A DNA stretch of 64,000 nt from Rhizobium sp. NFR07 (GTDB lineage: Bacteria; Pseudomonadota; Alphaproteobacteria; Rhizobiales; Rhizobiaceae). Under the pieces are notes generated by a model. That model saw nothing but the letters and a program-made list of their open reading frames with translations, made no database searches and was not told the origin of the DNA. Shown here piece by piece: positions 8,514-16,934 of this stretch (position 1 is the first letter of the stretch; every line of letters starts with the position of its first letter). Both the position numbers and the translations under genes were made by a program. The stretch spans positions 1-64,000 of the forward strand of contig NZ_FOKM01000016.1 in NCBI RefSeq assembly GCF_900111905.1, read 5' to 3'.

Positions 8514-9797
8514 TCAGCCGATGAGGTTTATCAGTTCGCTGACGCACAGGACGACGAACAGCAGCGCCGCTGCGCCGAGCAGCCCGTTCGACAGCCAGCC
8601 GTTGCGCCACTCCTTCGGCACGCGAGAAGAGTTGAGCAGCCAGATCAGCGTGATCGCAAGGAACGGCATGAAGAAGGCACCGAGTGCGCCGTAGATGATG
8701 ACCAGCGTGAATGGGCGGCCGAACCACAGCAATGCCATTGGCGGGATCGTCAGCCAGAACAGGTAGAACTTGAAGGCTGGCGTGTTTTCGAGCCCCTGGC
8801 GCGAACCGCTCGTCTCGCCACGCACGCTGCGGACGAAATCGGCAAACAGCAGCGACACACCATGCCAGACGCCGAGGATCGACGAGATCGTCGTGGCGAA
8901 GAAGCCGACGAGGAAGGCAGTCGAGACGAAGCGGCCGAAACGCTGCTCCAGAACCTCGTCGAGATCCAGCAGGCCGCGATCACCGGTCGAGAGCGCGATC
9001 TGCGCCGTATAGAGAAGTTCGGCACCGACGATCAGCATGGCGACGACGAAAATGCCGGTCATGATATAGGCGACGCGATTGTCGAGGCGCATGACGCCCA
9101 TCCAGGCAGGCGTGCGCCAGCCCTTGGCGTTCACCCAGTAACCATAGGAGGCCATGGTGATCGTGCCGCCGACGCCGCCGATCAGGCCGAGCGTATAGAC
9201 GGCGGAACCTTCCGGAATGCTCGGCACGAGGCCGGCCACCGCATTGCCGACATTCGGCACGACGAGGATGGCGATGCCGACGACGATGATGAACATGATG
9301 GCGATGAAGATCTTCATCACGTTCTCGAAGACTTCATAGCGGTTGAACGCCACGAAGGCGGCACAGACCAGACCCGACATCATGGCCCATGCCCAGAGCG
9401 GCAGGAAGGGGAAGAGAGCCGCAAGCGGCAATGCCGTCGCGCTCATGGCGGTTGCGCCATACACGAAACCCCAAATCATGATGTAGATGCCGAAATACCA
9501 GCTCGTCCATTTGCCGAGCGATTTCCAGCCATCCAGCATGGTAGAGCCGGTGGCGAGGTGATAACGGGCGGAGCCTTCGGCGAGCGCAATCTTGACGATG
9601 CAGCCAATGACCGCGGCCCAGAGCAGTGCATAACCGAAACGGGAGCCGGCAATCAGCGTCGCGACAAGGTCACCTGCACCGACGCCGGTGACGGCCACGA
9701 CGATGCCCGGCCCGATCAGCTTCCAGCGGCCGGTCTTCGGCGGATCGCCTGCATCGGGAAAGCCACGTTCGTCATATTGCACTGCATTATCGGCCAT
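8514..9797 (-). CDS. Nramp-related metal ion transporter with altered ligand motifs
   Basis: A 427-residue membrane protein with about 11 helices. GPGIVVAVTGVGAGDLVATL aligns with the first helix of Nramp/MntH transporters. Canonical Nramps carry DPGN there and a Met-Pro-His motif in helix 6; this protein reads GAGD and MASYG, so the metal-ligand Asp and Asn are replaced. Family membership looks secure, but Mn/Fe transport should not be assumed; such divergent Nramp relatives may carry other ions. GGAGGAG precedes the start. It is divergent from the aldo/keto reductase gene. Confidence 0.75.
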   Translation of the reverse strand: MADNAVQYDERGFPDAGDPPKTGRWKLIGPGIVVAVTGVGAGDLVATLIAGSRFGYALLWAAVIGCIVKIALAEGSARYHLATGSTMLDGWKSLGKWTSWYFGIYIMIWGFVYGATAMSATALPLAALFPFLPLWAWAMMSGLVCAAFVAFNRYEVFENVMKIFIAIMFIIVVGIAILVVPNVGNAVAGLVPSIPEGSAVYTLGLIGGVGGTITMASYGYWVNAKGWRTPAWMGVMRLDNRVAYIMTGIFVVAMLIVGAELLYTAQIALSTGDRGLLDLDEVLEQRFGRFVSTAFLVGFFATTISSILGVWHGVSLLFADFVRSVRGETSGSRQGLENTPAFKFYLFWLTIPPMALLWFGRPFTLVIIYGALGAFFMPFLAITLIWLLNSSRVPKEWRNGWLSNGLLGAAALLFVVLCVSELINLIG

Positions 9798-10003
9798 GAA
9801 GGCTCCTCCGCAAATTTATTCTCCACTTTCGCCGTATCGAGGCGCAAAGCTCACCACGCAAGGTTGAATTAGAATTTTTTCAACGTTTTCGAGGCCCGAA
9901 ACATAAATTTTTCGCGAGCTGACAATATTTCACCTGTAATAAAGTCTTGCGTTGCAGCAAATCCCGCATAAAGTTCCGGCCTCCAAATGACGGGACTTTT
10001 CAT

Positions 10004-11047
10004 ATGAAATTCAACAAGCTCGGCCGGACGGACATTTCCGTTTCGGAAATCTGCCTTGGAACCATGACCTGGGGCTCACAGAACTCGGAAACCGAGGCCC
10101 ACGCGCAGATGGATTATGCCGTCGAGCAGGGCGTCAACTTCTTCGACACCGCCGAGCTGTACCCGACCACGCCGGTCACGCCCGAGACCTACGGTCACAC
10201 GGAAGACTATATCGGCAACTGGCTGAAGAAGCGCGCCAAGCGCGACGATATCGTGCTCGCGACCAAGATCGCCGGCTCCGGCCGACCGCATATCCGCGAC
10301 GGCCGCCCGATCACGCCCGAGACGATCCGCGAGGCGGTTGATGCCAGCCTCAAGCGTTTGCAGACCGACTATATCGATCTCTATCAGATCCACTGGCCGA
10401 ACCGCGGCCACTATCACTTTCGCAATTCCTGGACCTTCGACGCCACCACGCAGAGCCGCTGGACTTCCATCACGGACATCGCCGAAAAGCTCGAGACGCT
10501 GGGCGAGCTGGTGAAAGCCGGCAAGATCCGCGCGATCGGCCTGTCCAACGAGACCGCCTGGGGCACGATGCAATATGCGAAGATTGCCGATGAAAAGGGC
10601 CTGCCGCGTATCGCCTCGATCCAGAACGAATACAGCCTTCTCTACCGCACCTTCGATCTCGACCTCGCCGAAGTCGTCCATCATGAGCAGGTCGGCCTGC
10701 TCGCCTATTCGCCGCTCGCCGCCGGACTTCTCTCCGGCAAGTATCTCGACGGCGCCCGGCCGGAAGGCTCGCGCGGCACGATCAACAAGGATCTCGGAGG
10801 CCGCCTTCAGCCGCTGCAGGAGCCGGCGGTGAAGGCCTATCTCGACGTGGCGAAGAAACACGGCCTCGACATGAGCCAGATGGCGCTGGCCTTCTGCCTC
10901 ACCCGCCCCTTCATGACATCTGTCATCATCGGCGCAACGACGATGGAACAGCTGAAGGCCGATATCGGCTCTGCCGATGTGGCCATGTCGGATGCCGCCA
11001 TGAGCGATATAGCAGAGGTCTATCGGCAATATCCGATGCCGATCTGA
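10004..11047 (+). CDS. Tas-like aldo/keto reductase
   Basis: A 347-residue NADP(H)-dependent oxidoreductase of the aldo/keto reductase superfamily, close in length and layout to E. coli Tas. GLGTMTWG is represented by CLGTMTWGSQNSE; NFFDTAELYP holds the catalytic Asp and Tyr, and IGATTMEQLK is the C-terminal NADP-binding site. I start at ATG 10004 (MKFNKLGRTD), the family N-terminus. The physiological substrate is unknown. It is divergent from the Nramp-like gene. Confidence 0.88.
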   Translation: MKFNKLGRTDISVSEICLGTMTWGSQNSETEAHAQMDYAVEQGVNFFDTAELYPTTPVTPETYGHTEDYIGNWLKKRAKRDDIVLATKIAGSGRPHIRDGRPITPETIREAVDASLKRLQTDYIDLYQIHWPNRGHYHFRNSWTFDATTQSRWTSITDIAEKLETLGELVKAGKIRAIGLSNETAWGTMQYAKIADEKGLPRIASIQNEYSLLYRTFDLDLAEVVHHEQVGLLAYSPLAAGLLSGKYLDGARPEGSRGTINKDLGGRLQPLQEPAVKAYLDVAKKHGLDMSQMALAFCLTRPFMTSVIIGATTMEQLKADIGSADVAMSDAAMSDIAEVYRQYPMPI

Positions 11048-11062
11048 CCCCTTTGGCCGCAA

Positions 11063-11092
11063 TCGTGATGCCCCCGGAATGCGGCATCACGA
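11063..11092 (+). terminator. Hairpin after the aldo/keto reductase gene
   Basis: TCGTGATGCC (11063-11072) pairs perfectly with GGCATCACGA (11083-11092), 16 bases past the stop. The U-run is missing, so termination strength is uncertain. Confidence 0.45.
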
Positions 11093-11191
11093 GCAAACAA
11101 TCATCTTCGCTCGCACCATCTTTTCTTCCTTCAGAAAGACCGTTCCCAGAACGGATGTGGTAATCATCTCGTCCTTCTGGCACAGACACAC

Positions 11192-11219
11192 TTGCCATTC
11201 CCTCAGAAATCCGTATAAG
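11192..11219 (+). promoter_or_regulatory. Candidate promoter of the rpsF operon
   Basis: TTGCCA (11192-11197) and TATAAG (11214-11219) are separated by 16 bases, a fair housekeeping-sigma match. Transcription from here would give a leader of about 230 bases before rpsF. Confidence 0.4.
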
Positions 11220-11277
11220 CGCGCTGTTCGAAACACCCGGTCTTCTGGCTGGTGGCTGAACGGAGGGCAGGTCTGCA

Positions 11278-11327
11278 ACGGGTAACCGGCGCTGATCGCA
11301 GGAACCACAAGCGTTCCGGCCTCCCGT
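11278..11327 (+). promoter_or_regulatory. Candidate structured leader of rpsF
   Basis: ACGGG (11278-11282) can pair with CCCGT (11323-11327), enclosing a second stem GGAAC (11301-11305) with GTTCC (11313-11317) and an asymmetric internal loop rich in CCGG. S6:S18-binding autoregulatory leaders are known upstream of rpsF in many bacteria; assignment of this structure to that class is inference. Confidence 0.3.
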
Positions 11328-11458
11328 GTCTCCGCTCTCGACCGTCTCGAAACAACAGCTTTTCTTGCCGGCCTTTGGAGGCCATCAGGAGCAGTCGTTG
11401 AGGCTTAGCCGCCGAAACCCGGGTGAACAAAACAACCGCAAGAAAAGGCAAAGCTTAC

Positions 11459-11923
11459 ATGGCTCTCTACGAACACGTATTCCTTGCCCGGCAGGATATG
11501 TCCGCTCAGCAGGTTGATGCCCTCGTCGAACAGTACAAGGGTGTCCTCGAAGCTAACGGCGGCAAGGTCGGGCGCGTTGAAAACTGGGGCCTCAAGTCCC
11601 TGACGTACCGCATCAAGAAGAACCGCAAGGCTCACTACGCCCTGATGGACATCGACGCACCGGCTGCTGCCGTGCACGAGATGGAACGCCAGATGCGCAT
11701 CAACGAAGACGTTCTTCGCTACATGACGATCGCCGTCGAGAAGCACGAAGAAGGCGCGTCTGCCATGATGCAGAAGCGTGACCGCGACGACCGTCCGCGT
11801 GACGATCGTGGCCCGCGCCGCGAATTTGGTGACCGTCCGCCGCGTCGCGATTTCGGCGACCGTCCTCCGCGTGACGGCGGCTTCGAGCGCGCACCGCGCC
11901 CGTCCGCTCCGCGCGAATCGTAA
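11459..11923 (+). CDS. rpsF: 30S ribosomal protein S6
   Basis: Small-subunit protein that binds 16S rRNA together with S18. The 154-residue protein has the S6 fold through about residue 105, with MALYEHVFLARQDMS at the start and ENWGLKSLTYRIKKNRKAHY in the middle. The C-terminal 45 residues are an Arg/Asp/Pro-rich tail with repeats of the form RR(E/D)FGDRPP, common in rhizobial S6. It is the first gene of the operon; rpsR follows 24 bases later. Confidence 0.97.
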   Translation: MALYEHVFLARQDMSAQQVDALVEQYKGVLEANGGKVGRVENWGLKSLTYRIKKNRKAHYALMDIDAPAAAVHEMERQMRINEDVLRYMTIAVEKHEEGASAMMQKRDRDDRPRDDRGPRREFGDRPPRRDFGDRPPRDGGFERAPRPSAPRES

Positions 11924-11947
11924 TCTGGGCCTCAAGGAGAAAACACA

Positions 11948-12196
11948 ATGGCTGACGTATCCTCGTCCCCGGCACGCCGTCCTTTCCACCGCCGTCGCAA
12001 GACCTGCCCCTTCTCGGGCGCAAACGCACCGCGGATCGACTACAAGGACGTTCGTCTCCTGCAGCGCTACATTTCCGAGCGCGGCAAGATCGTTCCTTCG
12101 CGTATCACCGCAGTTTCCCAGAAGAAGCAGCGCGAACTGGCCCAGGCCATCAAGCGCGCCCGCTTCCTCGGCCTGCTGCCCTACGTCGTATCGTAA
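11948..12196 (+). CDS. rpsR: 30S ribosomal protein S18
   Basis: An 82-residue basic protein, partner of S6 on the platform of the 30S subunit. RRKTCPFSGANAPRIDYKD and the C-terminal TAVSQKKQRELAQAIKRAR-type stretch are characteristic. AAGGAGA is a strong ribosome site. It lies between rpsF and the DUF2232 gene; a 10-bp stem follows the stop. Confidence 0.97.
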   Translation: MADVSSSPARRPFHRRRKTCPFSGANAPRIDYKDVRLLQRYISERGKIVPSRITAVSQKKQRELAQAIKRARFLGLLPYVVS

Positions 12197-12206
12197 TTGA
12201 TACCCG

Positions 12207-12233
12207 GACCCGCTGATTAAGAGTCAGCGGGTC
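12207..12233 (+). terminator. Hairpin after rpsR
   Basis: GACCCGCTGA (12207-12216) pairs perfectly with TCAGCGGGTC (12224-12233) around a 7-base loop. No U-run follows, so it may act as a partial terminator or as an mRNA-end stabiliser before the DUF2232-rplI part of the operon. Confidence 0.45.
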
Positions 12234-12403
12234 TACTCCCTTCCGCGTTGGGCGCGGATCGGAAAACTCAAGCCGCAGATACTTTCGCCCGAGCTTCGCT
12301 CGAACGGGACCTGCGGACGCAAACCCCATGTTGGGGATGAAGTGCCTGGCAAGATGATTCAGGCCTCTCCCCTAACTGCTTGATTTGGCAGGACAGCGAG
12401 ACC

Positions 12404-13387
12404 GTGACGAACAAGACTTCAACAGTGCTGCCCACCGGCGTTCTTGCCGGCGTCGTCGCCACCCTCCTCGTGATGGGTGCCAGCGCGCAGTCTTCGTTCG
12501 CGCCCGTTCTTTACGCCGCCTCCGCTCTTCCCATTCTCGTCGCCGGCCTCGGCTGGGGCAACCGCGCCGCGATCACGGGCATTGCGACCGCCGCCATTCT
12601 TGGCGCGGTCCTCGTTTCGCCGATCTTCGCCGTGACCATGGCTGTCTTCACGCTCATCCCGGCCGGCTGGTTGTCGCATCTCGCCAACCTGGCGCGCCCG
12701 GCATCCGAACTCGGTGGCCCGGACGACCTGATCGCCTGGTATCCGCTGTCGGACATCCTCCTGCATCTCTGCGGCCTCGTCACGCTCGCCGTCATCGCGC
12801 TCGGCGTGGCGATCGGCTACGGCCCGGAACTGACCGGCCAGATGGTCGATGCGATGACGGCCGCCTTCAGGGCGCAGGAGCCGGCCTTCGCACCGGACGC
12901 TGCAAGCCTTGCCCAGACCAAGGCCATGATGGTGCTGATGCTGCCGATGGTGCAGGCCGGCATCTGGGTCCTGATGCTGTTTGCAGCCTTCTACTTTGCC
13001 GTTCGCATCGTTTCGCGCACCGGCCGTGCGCTTCGCCCCCGCGAGGACATGCCGTCGGCGCTACGCATGAACCGCCATGCGATCTTCATTTTTCTTGCCG
13101 GCATACTGCTCACCTTCCTGGGCGGCGTTCCGGCCATGGTCGGCGCGACGATCTGCGGAGCGTTCGGCGCAGGCTTCCTGATGGCTGGCTTTGCCGCCAT
13201 TCATTTTCGCACACAGGGCAAGGACTGGCGGCTGCCGGCTCTCGTCCTGGTTTATCTTTCGTCCATGCTCCTCCTTCCGGCGCTCGCCATTCTCCTGCTC
13301 GGTCTTATCGACACACGGCGGACGATCGCGCTGACGCCGGTGAAGGCCGGGACGGATCAGAAAAATCCAACCAATACAGAAACTTGA
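12404..13387 (+). CDS. DUF2232 family membrane protein
   Basis: About 327 residues and seven to nine hydrophobic segments, matching the DUF2232 (YybS-like) proteins found between rpsR and rplI in alphaproteobacteria. No catalytic motif is visible and the function is unknown. I prefer the GTG start at 12404 (V-TNKTSTVL); the frame is open to 12380. It is 22 bases upstream of rplI and so very likely cotranscribed with it. Confidence 0.8.
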   Translation: MTNKTSTVLPTGVLAGVVATLLVMGASAQSSFAPVLYAASALPILVAGLGWGNRAAITGIATAAILGAVLVSPIFAVTMAVFTLIPAGWLSHLANLARPASELGGPDDLIAWYPLSDILLHLCGLVTLAVIALGVAIGYGPELTGQMVDAMTAAFRAQEPAFAPDAASLAQTKAMMVLMLPMVQAGIWVLMLFAAFYFAVRIVSRTGRALRPREDMPSALRMNRHAIFIFLAGILLTFLGGVPAMVGATICGAFGAGFLMAGFAAIHFRTQGKDWRLPALVLVYLSSMLLLPALAILLLGLIDTRRTIALTPVKAGTDQKNPTNTET

Positions 13388-13408
13388 AGACTAGAAAGGA
13401 ACTCAACC

Positions 13409-13984
13409 ATGCAAGTCATTCTGCTTGAACGCGTGCCGAAGCTCGGCCAGATGGGCGAAGTCGTGAAGGTTCGCGACGGTTATGCCCGTAACTTCCTGCT
13501 GCCGCAGGGCAAGGCGCTTCGCGCCAACGACGCCAACAAGAAGCGTTTCGACTCTGAGCGCGCAACGCTCGAAGCCCGCAACCTCGAGCGCAAGGGCGAA
13601 GCTGAAACCGTCGCCGAAGCACTCGCCGGCAAGTCCTTCATCGTCGTCCGTTCGGCCGGCGAAACCGGCCAGCTCTACGGTTCGGTCGCTGCCCGTGACA
13701 TCGTCGATATTCTGGCTGCCGAAGGCTTCAACATCGGCCGCAACCAGGTCGACCTGAACACCCCGATCAAGGCGATCGGCCTGCACCCGGTCACCCTGCA
13801 CCTGCACGCCGAAGTCGAGATCGAAGTCGAACTCAACGTTGCCCGTTCGGCCGAAGAAGCCGAGCGCCAGGCCAAGGGCGAAAGCCTCACCTCGGCTGAC
13901 GCCATCTACGGCGTCGACGAAGACGCACTTCGTCCGGAAGACTTCTTCGATCCGGATGCAGACCGCGACGGCGACGAAGAATAA
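13409..13984 (+). CDS. rplI: 50S ribosomal protein L9
   Basis: Large-subunit protein that binds 23S rRNA domain V. MQVILLERVPKLGQMGEVV and VRDGYARNFLLPQGKA are the diagnostic N-terminal RNA-binding region, followed by the long connecting helix and the C-terminal domain. At 191 residues it is about 40 longer than E. coli L9, with an acidic tail (EEDALRPEDFFDPDADRDGDEE-like) common in rhizobia. GAAAGGA precedes the start and a strong terminator follows. Confidence 0.97.
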   Translation: MQVILLERVPKLGQMGEVVKVRDGYARNFLLPQGKALRANDANKKRFDSERATLEARNLERKGEAETVAEALAGKSFIVVRSAGETGQLYGSVAARDIVDILAAEGFNIGRNQVDLNTPIKAIGLHPVTLHLHAEVEIEVELNVARSAEEAERQAKGESLTSADAIYGVDEDALRPEDFFDPDADRDGDEE

Positions 13985-14011
13985 TCCACACCCGCGAGGG
14001 TCGGATAATGA

Positions 14012-14043
14012 CGCCCGGTCTCATGGAGGCCGGGCGTTTTTTT
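14012..14043 (+). terminator. Intrinsic terminator after rplI
   Basis: CGCCCGG (14012-14018) pairs with CCGGGCG (14030-14036) and is followed by seven Ts (14037-14043). This is a standard rho-independent terminator ending the rpsF-rplI operon. Confidence 0.88.
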
Positions 14044-14154
14044 GTCTCTTTTTCACGCTATGATTCCGCTCGGGCCGGGCGAGTCGCACAAGCTGCACAG
14101 TCAACCGGATTTGTCGCTTCATTGCGTTTTTTGTTTTGCGTAAATGACAGCCGC

Positions 14155-14163
14155 TGTGGATAG
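14155..14163 (-). promoter_or_regulatory. DnaA-box-like site upstream of dnaB
   Basis: TGTGGATAG is one mismatch from the reverse complement of the DnaA box TTATCCACA, about 100 bases before dnaB. A single site of this length arises easily by chance. Confidence 0.2.
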
Positions 14164-14263
14164 CTGTGGGAATCACCGGGCGACAAAAAGCGCGGTTTCA
14201 GGGACGGCCACTTATCTCTAGAACCAGCATCTTGAATTGACGGACAGGACGGATCTGAAGACC

Positions 14264-15766
14264 ATGAACGAAGCCGCGCGCAATATCACGTCGCTCAGCA
14301 ACAAGTCTGCGGAGCCGCACTACCGCGAGGCGCCGAACAATATCGAGGCCGAACAGGCGCTGCTCGGCGCGATGCTGGTCAACAATGATGCCTATTACCG
14401 TGTTTCCGACTTCCTGAAGCCGCAGCATCTCTACGAACCTCTGCATCGCAAAATCTACGAAGTCGCCGGCGACATCATCCGCATGGGCAAGACGGCGAAC
14501 CCGATCACGCTGAAAACCTTCCTCCAGGCCGACGACAAGGTGGGCGACCTGACGGTGGCGCAGTATCTGGCGCGCCTCGCCGCGGATGCCGTTTCGATCA
14601 TCAACGCGGAAGACTACGGCCGCGCGATCTACGACCTTGCGCTGCGCCGCGCGCTGATCACCATCGGCGAGGACGTCGTTAACATCGCCTATGACGCGCC
14701 GCTCGACATGCCGCCGCAAAGCCAGATCGAGGATACCGAGCGCCGCCTGTTCGAACTGGCCGAGACCGGTCGCTATGACGGCGGCTTCCAGTCGTTCAAC
14801 GACGCCGTGGCGATCGCCATCGACATGGCGGGACAGGCTTTCGAGCGTGACGGCCAGCTTTCGGGCATTTCCACCGGCATCATGTCGCTCGACGGCAAGA
14901 TGGGCGGGTTGCAGCGCTCCGACTTGATCGTGCTTGCCGGACGCCCGGGTATGGGCAAGACCTCGCTTGCCACCAATATCGCCTACAATATCGCGGCGGC
15001 CTACGAACCGGACGTCAATCCGGACGGTTCGTTCAAGGCCAAGAACGGCGGCGTCGTCGGCTTCTACTCGCTCGAAATGTCGTCCGAACAGCTCGCCACC
15101 CGTATCATCTCCGAGCAGACGGAAGTCTCCTCGTCCAAGATCCGCCGCGGTGACATTACCGAGGCCGATTTCGAAAAGCTCGTCGCCTGCTCCCAGATGA
15201 TGCAGAAGGTTCCGCTGTTCATCGACCAGACCGGTGGTATCTCGATCGCCCAGCTGTCGGCCCGTGCCCGTCGCCTCAAGCGCCAGCGCGGCCTCGACTG
15301 CCTCGTGGTGGACTATATCCAGCTGATGACCGGTTCCGGCAAATCCGGCGAAAACCGCGTGCAGGAAATCACCCAGATCACCACGGGCCTGAAAGCGCTC
15401 GGCAAGGAACTGAACGTGCCGATCATCGCGCTATCGCAGCTCTCCCGTGGCGTCGAAAGCCGCGAAGACAAGCGCCCGCAGCTCTCCGACCTTCGCGAAT
15501 CCGGCTCTATCGAACAGGATGCCGACGTGGTGCTCTTCGTGTTCCGTGAGGAATACTACGTGAAGAACATGGAGCCGCGGGACCTGGCCGACCCCAAATA
15601 CCCGGAATGGGAACAGCATATGGAACGCGTCAAGGGCACGGCGGACGTCATCATCGCCAAGCAGCGTCACGGACCAACCGGAACCGTGAAGCTCGCCTTC
15701 CAGTCGGAATTCACCCGTTTCGCTGATCTCGCCGAACCGAGCTTCACGCAATACGAGGAACCCTGA
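14264..15766 (+). CDS. dnaB: Replicative DNA helicase DnaB
   Basis: Hexameric helicase that unwinds DNA at the replication fork. The 500-residue protein has the N-terminal DnaG/DnaC-interacting domain (APNNIEAEQALLGAMLV), the Walker A motif AGRPGMGKTSLA, Walker B in LDCLVVDYIQLM and the LSQLSRGVESR and SGSIEQDADVV RecA-like motifs. I start at ATG 14264 (MNEAARN); a TTG nine codons upstream is also open. It is separated from rplI by a terminator and has its own 220-base upstream region. Confidence 0.96.
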   Translation: MNEAARNITSLSNKSAEPHYREAPNNIEAEQALLGAMLVNNDAYYRVSDFLKPQHLYEPLHRKIYEVAGDIIRMGKTANPITLKTFLQADDKVGDLTVAQYLARLAADAVSIINAEDYGRAIYDLALRRALITIGEDVVNIAYDAPLDMPPQSQIEDTERRLFELAETGRYDGGFQSFNDAVAIAIDMAGQAFERDGQLSGISTGIMSLDGKMGGLQRSDLIVLAGRPGMGKTSLATNIAYNIAAAYEPDVNPDGSFKAKNGGVVGFYSLEMSSEQLATRIISEQTEVSSSKIRRGDITEADFEKLVACSQMMQKVPLFIDQTGGISIAQLSARARRLKRQRGLDCLVVDYIQLMTGSGKSGENRVQEITQITTGLKALGKELNVPIIALSQLSRGVESREDKRPQLSDLRESGSIEQDADVVLFVFREEYYVKNMEPRDLADPKYPEWEQHMERVKGTADVIIAKQRHGPTGTVKLAFQSEFTRFADLAEPSFTQYEEP

Positions 15767-15772
15767 CCATAC

Positions 15773-15814
15773 ACGACCAGGGATACCGTCGCGCAAGACA
15801 GTATCCGTGGTCGT
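15773..15814. terminator. Long hairpin between convergent dnaB and ABM genes
   Basis: A 14-bp stem with one mismatch joins 15773-15786 to 15801-15814 around a 14-base loop. It sits 6 bases past the dnaB stop and before the convergent ABM-domain gene, so it may serve both strands. Confidence 0.5.
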
Positions 15815-15857
15815 TCGATATCGGCACCGGATCGTTTTGGCCGCTCGCCCGTACGCG

Positions 15858-16166
15858 CTATGCGGGGCGCCCCGGGACCATGCTGCAGAAGGTCAGTTCC
15901 ATATCCTTCGCGAGAAAATCGGGAAAGCGCTCGAGAACCGCCCTGGTATAGGGCTTCCCGAAATGCGCGTCGAGATCCGCTCGCGACGTCCAGTTTTCGT
16001 AGAGTATCCAGAGGCAGCCGTCGTCGTTGTCCCTATGCAGGTGGTATTCGATGCAACCTTCCTCGTTTCGGGTGGGCTCGATGAGTCCGGCAAGAGCCTC
16101 CCCAAGCGCTTCGGCGCATTCCGGCCTGGCAGTAAGCCTTGCAATGAGCGTCAGTTGTCCCGTCAT
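15858..16166 (-). CDS. Antibiotic biosynthesis monooxygenase (ABM) domain protein
   Basis: A 102-residue single-domain ABM protein, the ferredoxin-like fold of YgiN-type quinol monooxygenases. MTGQLTLIARLTARPECAE, PTRNEEGCIEYHLHRDND and the LYENWTSRADLDAHF strand-helix are typical. Family members act on quinols or aromatic intermediates or have unknown roles. It is the last gene of a three-gene set with the SDR (19 bases) and VOC genes. ATG 16166 is chosen over a longer frame. Confidence 0.85.
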   Translation of the reverse strand: MTGQLTLIARLTARPECAEALGEALAGLIEPTRNEEGCIEYHLHRDNDDGCLWILYENWTSRADLDAHFGKPYTRAVLERFPDFLAKDMELTFCSMVPGRPA

Positions 16167-16185
16167 GTCCCAGCTCCCCTCCCGT

Positions 16186-16842
16186 TCAGGCGGCTTTCTC
16201 CGGATAGACCACTTCCCAACCGGATTGTGATCCGGTGGCAAGCTTCCAGAAGATATCGGCGACGTTGTGTGCCTCTTCCGATTGCGGCGCGACCAGTGTG
16301 GCCACGGTGGCGATGGCGATCCGGATGTTGCGTTCGGCAAGCGGTGCCGCAAGTGCCTGGACGACGTTGCGGAGTGCCGCCTTGCCGACGCCAAGGCTGA
16401 CATAGTCCGCATGCGGTTCGATCGCGAGCCCGCCGCCGGTCAAAAGTATCGTTCCGCCCCTGCCCTCGAACCTGGCCACTGCGGCGCGAATGGCGTGCAA
16501 CGCGCCCGCGACATTGACCGAGAGATCGGAAACGACATCGACGTCACTCATGCTGAAGAGATCCTGCTGGCGGACGACCGCCGCATTGTAGTGGATCGCT
16601 GTCAGGCCACCGGTGATCCGGTCGGCCTCCTCGATTGCCTGTCTCAGCTGGTTCGGCCCGGTGGCGTCCGTGTTGAGAGCGAAAGCCGTGATGCCCCTCG
16701 CCCGTAACAGGGCGGTGAGTGCTTCAAGTCGCTCGGCGTTGCGGGCGGTCAGCACCACCGTCCAGCCTTCGCGACCGAATTTTTCGGCGACCGCCTGGCC
16801 TATGCCAGGGCCGGCGCCGATGATCATGATGGATTTCGACAT
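16186..16842 (-). CDS. SDR-fold protein lacking the catalytic Tyr
   Basis: A 218-residue short-chain dehydrogenase/reductase fold with IIGAGPGIGQAVA as nucleotide-binding loop. In classical SDRs the active site is Ser and YxxxK. Here the segment reads YVSLGVGKAALR, so the residue four before the Lys is Leu and the conserved Ser region is TGGGLA. Catalysis by the standard mechanism looks unlikely; it may be an atypical reductase or a binding protein. GGAGGAACGTCC precedes ATG 16842. It is the middle gene of the VOC-SDR-ABM set. Confidence 0.78.
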   Translation of the reverse strand: MSKSIMIIGAGPGIGQAVAEKFGREGWTVVLTARNAERLEALTALLRARGITAFALNTDATGPNQLRQAIEEADRITGGLTAIHYNAAVVRQQDLFSMSDVDVVSDLSVNVAGALHAIRAAVARFEGRGGTILLTGGGLAIEPHADYVSLGVGKAALRNVVQALAAPLAERNIRIAIATVATLVAPQSEEAHNVADIFWKLATGSQSGWEVVYPEKAA

Positions 16843-16934
16843 GGACGTTCCTCCGGGAACGGACGGCCGCATTTCTCAGAGGCCGAAAGGTTGGGTTGGG
16901 TCAGAGGCAAAGTCGGATCAGGGCCAAAGCCGGA

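Noticed and set aside
9798..10003. Manganese (yybP-ykoY) riboswitch between the Nramp-like and aldo/keto reductase genes
   Set aside because: No aptamer motif was visible; the region is AT-rich and ordinary.
11878..11922. CRISPR-like or tandem DNA repeat in rpsF
   Set aside because: The repetition is in the protein tail (RR-D-FGDRPP units) and is short; no spacers of even size exist.
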